From positions 1,449 to 11,091 of the forward strand of contig NZ_NPEF01000134.1 of assembly GCF_002811955.1 (NCBI RefSeq): a stretch of 9,643 nucleotides of DNA, in the 5' to 3' direction. Origin of the DNA: Leptospira ellisii. GTDB lineage: Bacteria > Spirochaetota > Leptospiria > Leptospirales > Leptospiraceae. Of this stretch, positions 5,528-9,643 are shown piece after piece (position 1 is the stretch's first letter; the number at the start of each line of letters is the position of its first letter). Made by a program: the position numbers and the translations under genes. Under the pieces are notes generated by a model. That model was not told where the DNA came from. It was given only the letters and a program-made list of their open reading frames with translations, and did no database searches.

Positions 5528-6523
5528 ATGGATTCAAAAAGAATAATAAAAAGAAATTCAAATACGGGGAACAAGGGATTCGGTCTTCGTATCAAAAGTA
5601 AGATCGTTTCCGCATCCGCGCTGATCGCGTTGTTTTTGATCGGTTACTGCACCGTTCTCGTTCCGAAACTGCTTCGGATGGAGAAGAACATCGATCTCAA
5701 AAAGGAAAAAGGAACCGTTTTAGAATATAAAAATATACCGAAAGGGATGTATACCAAACCGTTCATTATTCCGTTCAGCGAATATCTTTCGGAAATGAGC
5801 GACGGTAAGGTCGACGTCGACGCGGTCAATTCCTACACGGTGGGGGGATATTCCCCCGTTCCGGGATGTAAAAAAACATTAAAATATTCTCATATGCTGG
5901 ATCCGAAATGTAGATTGGTCAATTCCTGGTGGGGGGTGTATCTGATTTACGACGATTCCGCAGGGAAAGGGGCGAATTTCATGCTTCAGAACCCGTCCGG
6001 ATCCAAATCCGATCTGAACAACCTGAACCGGGAGTCGATCCAAACCGTCCCCATGTTGGATCAAAAACTGATCTCCTGGTCCAGTCACGAGGGACAGAAG
6101 GATTATACCTGGAAGGATTTCGAAAACGAATTCGTTTTTCAACGGATCGGCGAACTTCAATCCTCCGATTTCCGCGATCTGCAAAAACGGGAATGGCTCC
6201 GTCTTTCCGGCGATTTCAAGACCTTGGCCGCGTTAACCGACACCAAAAAAACGGACATGCATTATCTCAGCTCCATACGCGCCTACGTCGGATTACCGGA
6301 CGAGGAAGTATACAAACAGGTCGATCCTTGGTATTCCTTCACTTTGAAGGGCGAGGTTTTGACCCGTTATTTCCCCTGCGGTAAAAATCCGTTTTGGGCC
6401 ATCGTATACTATAACGGTAGTAAGTTGAACACCAAGGACGGAACTTCGGTCGACACTTGGCCCGAGGTGGAAGGGGAATTCAGAAAATCCCTTCTTTCCC
6501 TCAAGTTGGAATGCGGAGAATGA
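5528..6523 (+). CDS. Membrane-anchored protein of unknown function, coupled to the adenylate cyclase gene
   Basis: I do not recognise this 331-residue protein. It starts with a basic 25-residue cytoplasmic tail, then one hydrophobic segment (about 27-46), giving a signal-anchor with most of the chain outside the cytoplasm. Cys41 inside that segment (LIGYC) is a poor lipobox because of Tyr at -1, so lipidation is doubtful. The rest is soluble and aromatic-rich, with Trp134-Trp135 in VNSWWGVYLIYDD, four further cysteines (114, 128, 284, 329) that could pair in the periplasm, and mixed alpha/beta character. No enzyme motif is visible. AAGGGA (5516-5521) about 6 bases before ATG supports the start. 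The gene ends one base before the cyclase ATG, whose Shine-Dalgarno lies inside this gene, so the products are probably made together. A periplasmic partner or ligand-delivery role for the cyclase is a reasonable inference, not a demonstrated one. Confidence -1.
   Translation: MDSKRIIKRNSNTGNKGFGLRIKSKIVSASALIALFLIGYCTVLVPKLLRMEKNIDLKKEKGTVLEYKNIPKGMYTKPFIIPFSEYLSEMSDGKVDVDAVNSYTVGGYSPVPGCKKTLKYSHMLDPKCRLVNSWWGVYLIYDDSAGKGANFMLQNPSGSKSDLNNLNRESIQTVPMLDQKLISWSSHEGQKDYTWKDFENEFVFQRIGELQSSDFRDLQKREWLRLSGDFKTLAALTDTKKTDMHYLSSIRAYVGLPDEEVYKQVDPWYSFTLKGEVLTRYFPCGKNPFWAIVYYNGSKLNTKDGTSVDTWPEVEGEFRKSLLSLKLECGE
6515..6518 (+). promoter_or_regulatory. Shine-Dalgarno of the cyclase gene, inside the preceding gene
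   Basis: GGAG at 6515-6518 is 6 bases before ATG 6525. The preceding stop codon (6521-6523) lies between it and the start, separated from the ATG by one base. Ribosomes ending the first gene can reinitiate directly, so translational coupling is expected. Confidence -1.
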
Positions 6524-6524
6524 G

Positions 6525-8744
6525 ATGAAAGATCCTTTTCCTTATCGTTTTTTTAAGGTTTATTTTCGGAACCGCCGTCTCGGAAGAATCCGTTCTTCCC
6601 TTTTTTCGGCGGTTCTTTTTCTGGGAGTTTTCCTTCTTTCCGCGACGTCGATTTCTTTGCAGGCGCAGGTCAAGCAAGGATATCTGGAACTTTCGGACGT
6701 CTCGCGTCTTTATTCCCTCACGGGAGAATGGAAATTCCTGCCCGAAGATAAACCCGAATTTAAGGAAGAGTATTACGACGACTCGTCTTGGAAATATTTT
6801 CCGGTCGCAAAGAACTGGCACTTCGAAGGATACAATTACGACGGAGTCGCCTGGTTTAGGATGCGGTTTTCTCCGACTTCGGAATTCGAAGGTAAGACGT
6901 TCGGAATCATGATTCCTTTGGTGGATCACGCATACGAGGTTTACCTCAACGGGGAAAAGATCGGTTCCCGAGGGGAAATTTCGGCGGAAGGTAAACTGAT
7001 CCGCTCCAACACTAGGAACGATTATTTCCCGATTCCCAATTCGTTTATCAAAATCGGCGAGGAGAATACAATCGCATTCCGGATTAGGAGCGCCGGCGGT
7101 CTCGGAGGATTCGTGTTCTCCGATTTTTATTTCGGAGAGGACGGGCGCGTCCGCGAGAAGTTCTATGCGTTTCTTCTATGGTTCGGATCGATCGCGGGAA
7201 TTTTCTTTTTCGGAGGAATGTATCACTGGTTTCTCTTTTTGGGAAGAAAGGCCGAGAAACAGTATTTCTATTTCGGATGTCTTTCCATCGTCGCCGGTAT
7301 GCAGACGATGGGGATCAAAACCCTGGGGTTTTGGGTTTGGGACAACACCTGGTTCAATCTTTATCTGAACGCGACGGGGATCATACTTTTTCCGTATCTA
7401 TCGTTCCTGTTTTTCGAAAGTTTCTTCGAATACCGCAGGAATCTGTTCATACGGATCTCCCAGGTGACGGCGGTTGCTGTTTTTGGAATATTCAATTTAT
7501 CTTATGTTCCTATCGTAGTCGGAGGTTTCGAGGATCCGTATCTTTATTACGGAATCTTTTGGAGATATATTCTCGCTTTGGCGCTGTTGAACAACGCGCT
7601 CGCAATGCCGTATGCGCTTTATATCACGCTTGCGGCGATCCGTAAGGGTGCCCTCGGCGGGAGGACCATCCTAGCGGGGTTTTTGGCGTTCGGAGGATTT
7701 TTGATCCACGGAATCCTGTCCTACGTGGGCGTCATCGGAAACGAAACGTATTTCGAAGTCGGGTTTCTGCTTTTTGTGACGAGTATGGCCGTCGCGATGG
7801 CGTTCAAATTTTCCAAACTGCACAACGAATCGGATCGTCTCAACCGGGAGTTGAACGTGAAAAACAAGGAGCTGATCACGCTCTACGTCTCCTACGCGCG
7901 TTTCGTTCCCAAGGAATTTCTTCTCAATCTCGGTAAAGAATCGATTTTAGACGTGAAATTGGGGGATCAGATCGAAAAGGAAATGACGATCCTGTTTTCG
8001 GATATCCGATCCTTTACGGAACTTTCCGAAAAGATGACGCCGGAGGAGAATTTCAATTTCATCAACTCGTATCTAAAACGTATGAGTCCGATCATCCAGC
8101 TGAACAACGGTTATATCGATAAGTTTCTCGGAGACGGGATCATGGCCTTGTTTCAGCAGAAGGTGGACGACGCGTTGACCGCAGCGATCGAAATGCAGAA
8201 ATACATGATCACGTACAACGAATACAGAAACAAACGGAATTACATTCCGATCCGGATCGGAATCGGATTACATTACGGAAAGTTAATGTTAGGGACCATC
8301 GGGGGCGAGGAAAGGATGGAGGGGACGGTGATATCCGACGCGGTGAATCTGGCCTCCAGGATCGAAAGTCTCACGAAACTGTACGGAAGCGACATCATAG
8401 TCAGCGAACGCGCATTATTCGGAATGGACGATCCGGATAAGTTCCACTACAGGATGCTCGATACTGTAAGCGTAAAGGGAAAAAAGGATCCCGTTTCGGT
8501 TTTCGAAATATTCGACGGATTGTCGGAAGAGAATCTGCGTTTGAAACTGGATACGAAGGCGGTGTTCGAAAAGGGAATCGAATATTATAGAACCCAGGAG
8601 TTCCGGGAAAGTCTGATCCGATTTCAGGAAGTGTTGCGGATCAATCCGAAGGATACCGCCGCCAAATTGTTCGCCCTGCGCTGCGAGCAGGCGATTCAGT
8701 ACGGGGTTCGCGAGGATTGGGATTCCATATCCAGACTTACGTAG
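6525..8744 (+). CDS. Receptor-type class III adenylate cyclase (7TMR-DISM-like, with C-terminal TPR)
   Basis: Predicted to make cAMP from ATP in response to an extracytoplasmic signal. The 739 residues read: signal peptide (about 24-47); periplasmic domain (about 50-210) resembling a glycosyl-hydrolase-2/beta-galactosidase sugar-binding jelly roll (LTGEWKFLPED, VAWFRMRF, AYEVYLNGEKIGSRG); seven transmembrane helices (near 213-238, 246-268, 277-297, 309-331, 345-370, 380-401, 409-428) as in 7TMR-DISM receptors; a charged, coiled-coil-like linker (430-455); and a class III cyclase domain (about 458-662). Catalytic residues are intact: metal-binding Asp493 (FSDIRSFTE) and Asp537 (DKFLGDGIM), adenine-selecting Lys533 and Thr601, and transition-state Asn608 and Arg612 (VNLASR). 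The usual IGDAVN reads ISDAVN. One TPR-like helical pair (677-712, FEKGIEYYRTQEFRESLIRF) ends the protein and may bind a partner. The Lys/Thr pair favours ATP over GTP. It is second in a two-gene operon and converges on an EAL gene. Architecture is confident; ligand unknown. Confidence -1.
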   Translation: MKDPFPYRFFKVYFRNRRLGRIRSSLFSAVLFLGVFLLSATSISLQAQVKQGYLELSDVSRLYSLTGEWKFLPEDKPEFKEEYYDDSSWKYFPVAKNWHFEGYNYDGVAWFRMRFSPTSEFEGKTFGIMIPLVDHAYEVYLNGEKIGSRGEISAEGKLIRSNTRNDYFPIPNSFIKIGEENTIAFRIRSAGGLGGFVFSDFYFGEDGRVREKFYAFLLWFGSIAGIFFFGGMYHWFLFLGRKAEKQYFYFGCLSIVAGMQTMGIKTLGFWVWDNTWFNLYLNATGIILFPYLSFLFFESFFEYRRNLFIRISQVTAVAVFGIFNLSYVPIVVGGFEDPYLYYGIFWRYILALALLNNALAMPYALYITLAAIRKGALGGRTILAGFLAFGGFLIHGILSYVGVIGNETYFEVGFLLFVTSMAVAMAFKFSKLHNESDRLNRELNVKNKELITLYVSYARFVPKEFLLNLGKESILDVKLGDQIEKEMTILFSDIRSFTELSEKMTPEENFNFINSYLKRMSPIIQLNNGYIDKFLGDGIMALFQQKVDDALTAAIEMQKYMITYNEYRNKRNYIPIRIGIGLHYGKLMLGTIGGEERMEGTVISDAVNLASRIESLTKLYGSDIIVSERALFGMDDPDKFHYRMLDTVSVKGKKDPVSVFEIFDGLSEENLRLKLDTKAVFEKGIEYYRTQEFRESLIRFQEVLRINPKDTAAKLFALRCEQAIQYGVREDWDSISRLT

Positions 8745-8760
8745 AACGACCCTTTCTTTA

Positions 8761-8802
8761 AAAAGCCGGATCGAACGATGCCGTCTAAACGGTCCGGTTT
8801 TT
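8761..8802. terminator. Bidirectional terminator between the cyclase and EAL genes
   Basis: A 13-bp stem with two G-T pairs (8761-8773 with 8790-8802) has a G/C core (CCGGATCG against CGGTCCGG), A/T outer pairs and a 16-base loop. It ends in TTTTT on the + strand (8798-8802) and gives TTTTTAAAG on the - strand, so it can end transcription from both sides. It starts 17 bases after the cyclase stop. The EAL stop codon (8785-8787) lies in the loop and the right arm encodes the last EAL codons. Confidence -1.
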
Positions 8803-9643
8803 GGAGCGGAATAAAAAACCCTGCACTAAGGGAAATCTCATCTCCGCCGCTATCCTCAGATCTTCGGCGGTTTCGATCCCCTCCAGAATACAAAGTATCT
8901 TCGATTCGTGCGCGAAGTCCAAAAATCCCCAAGCGATGTTCTTATAGGTTTCCTTGGTTTTGAAAAGACGCAGCCAGTGTTTGTCGAATTTAATATAATT
9001 GGAATATTCTAAAAAGTCGAAACAGAATAGATTGTTCGGCCCCCCCACGTCGTCCAAGGCAAGGGCCGCTCCGGATTTTTTCAAAGCATCCAGACAAAAA
9101 CGCGTTTCTTCGATTCGGGTGGAATCCGTATTTTCGATCACTTCGCAGACCGTGTCCGGACTCGAAGCGAAAAACGAGGTCCAAAACGAGGCCTGTTCGG
9201 CGTTCCTGCATACGTGCGGATCCAAATTGAGGAACAAACGTTTTTGTTTTGGCCGGTTGGCGATTTGAAAGGATTTGAGTTCCCGTTCCAAACGGAAAAA
9301 AAGATCCGGGTCTTTGTGGAGCTCCGAAAAAACCACATCCGGAGGAATCGAAACTCCGTCGATTCGGAATCGCGCGAGCGCTTCATACGCGTAAATTTTT
9401 CCGGTTTCCAGGGAAAGGATCGGCTGGTATTCCGTGTGAAAATTTTTTTCTTCCAGAATCAGTTTTAAATTCTCCAAAAAATTCGTAGTATCGATGTTAG
9501 CTGATTGAGGACCGTTTTCCGCGGCTTTCTCGGAAGTAGGGGGAACATTCTCGGAAAATTCCATCTCTTCGAGGAGTTCCTCCAAACTGTACGGACGCGA
9601 ATGTACGGAAAATAATTTTCGAGCGACGGCGGCGTCCAAATCG
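8785..9643 (-). CDS. EAL-domain protein, predicted c-di-GMP phosphodiesterase, 5' end outside the window
   Basis: The frame is open to the window edge (a GAT codon precedes the TTG at 9639-9637), so the N-terminus is missing and that TTG is probably not the start. Counting from it, residues 1-50 are a charged, acidic region not assigned to a domain; 55-280 form an EAL domain. Residues of the active family are present: YQPI (71-74), Glu86 in EALAR, Asn138 (LFLNLDP), Glu166 and Glu169 (CEVIEN), Asp196-Asp197, Lys217 (YIKFDK), Glu253 (LEGIET) and Gln273 (VQGF). Hydrolysis of c-di-GMP to pGpG is therefore likely. Loop 6 is atypical: the usual DDFGTGYSSL reads [10 protein letters not shown], which may alter dimer coupling or control of activity. 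No GGDEF domain lies in the visible part. The gene is convergent with the cyclase gene and shares its terminator. EAL identity is firm; activity is likely rather than certain. Confidence -1.
   Translation of the reverse strand, partial: DLDAAVARKLFSVHSRPYSLEELLEEMEFSENVPPTSEKAAENGPQSANIDTTNFLENLKLILEEKNFHTEYQPILSLETGKIYAYEALARFRIDGVSIPPDVVFSELHKDPDLFFRLERELKSFQIANRPKQKRLFLNLDPHVCRNAEQASFWTSFFASSPDTVCEVIENTDSTRIEETRFCLDALKKSGAALALDDVGGPNNLFCFDFLEYSNYIKFDKHWLRLFKTKETYKNIAWGFLDFAHESKILCILEGIETAEDLRIAAEMRFPLVQGFLFRSKNRTV

Noticed and set aside
5929..6384. 151-residue alternative + frame inside the unknown protein gene
   Set aside because: Arg-rich out-of-frame translation. The 5528-6523 frame has a ribosome site, signal-anchor and coupling to the cyclase gene.
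9637..9639. TTG as the true start of the EAL gene
   Set aside because: The frame remains open to the window edge and the residues after it read as the middle of a domain, so it is treated as an internal leucine of a truncated gene.
1..9643. Insertion sequences, CRISPR arrays, tRNA or rRNA genes, riboswitches
   Set aside because: No transposase-like protein, terminal repeats, regularly spaced repeats, cloverleaf or known aptamer pattern was recognised on reading both strands.

Overview
The window looks like chromosomal DNA from a spirochaete, most likely a Leptospira species with relatively high G+C (about half G+C by eye). This rests on the gene families present: membrane-bound AraC-type regulators, a lipoprotein with a relaxed spirochaetal lipobox, tandem DUF1566 secreted proteins, a 7TMR-DISM adenylate cyclase with RFVPKEFL and DKFLGDGIMALF motifs, and an EAL protein. 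No similarity search was possible, so the genus is an inference. All genes sit on the + strand except the last. Both window edges cut through a gene.

Layout. (1) Bases 1-2218 hold two related regulators in tandem. Each has a multi-helix membrane domain fused to a C-terminal AraC/XylS double helix-turn-helix; the first lacks its 5' end here. (2) A hairpin at 2233-2256 and a perfect 16-base palindrome at 2281-2296 separate them from a two-gene unit (2358-5250). This unit encodes a 752-residue multidomain surface lipoprotein ending in a divergent DUF1566 domain, then a 206-residue exported protein that is essentially a stand-alone DUF1566 domain. (3) A 277-base intergenic region rich in dyad symmetries contains a strong hairpin terminator and a candidate promoter with an overlapping inverted repeat. 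(4) Bases 5528-8744 form a tightly coupled pair: an unrecognised membrane-anchored protein, then, one base after its stop codon, a receptor-type adenylate cyclase with all key class III catalytic residues. (5) A bidirectional terminator at 8761-8802 ends this unit and also serves the convergent EAL-domain (c-di-GMP phosphodiesterase type) gene, whose 5' end lies beyond the window.

How the parts may work together (inference). The tandem membrane regulators lie directly upstream of the lipoprotein/DUF1566 unit and could sense an envelope signal and control it. The palindrome and a possible Shine-Dalgarno-sequestering hairpin before the lipoprotein start are candidate control points. The second half is a second-messenger neighbourhood, with cAMP synthesis and c-di-GMP breakdown encoded by convergent genes. 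The uncharacterised 331-residue protein is the natural candidate partner of the cyclase. No mobile element, CRISPR array, tRNA or rRNA was recognised.
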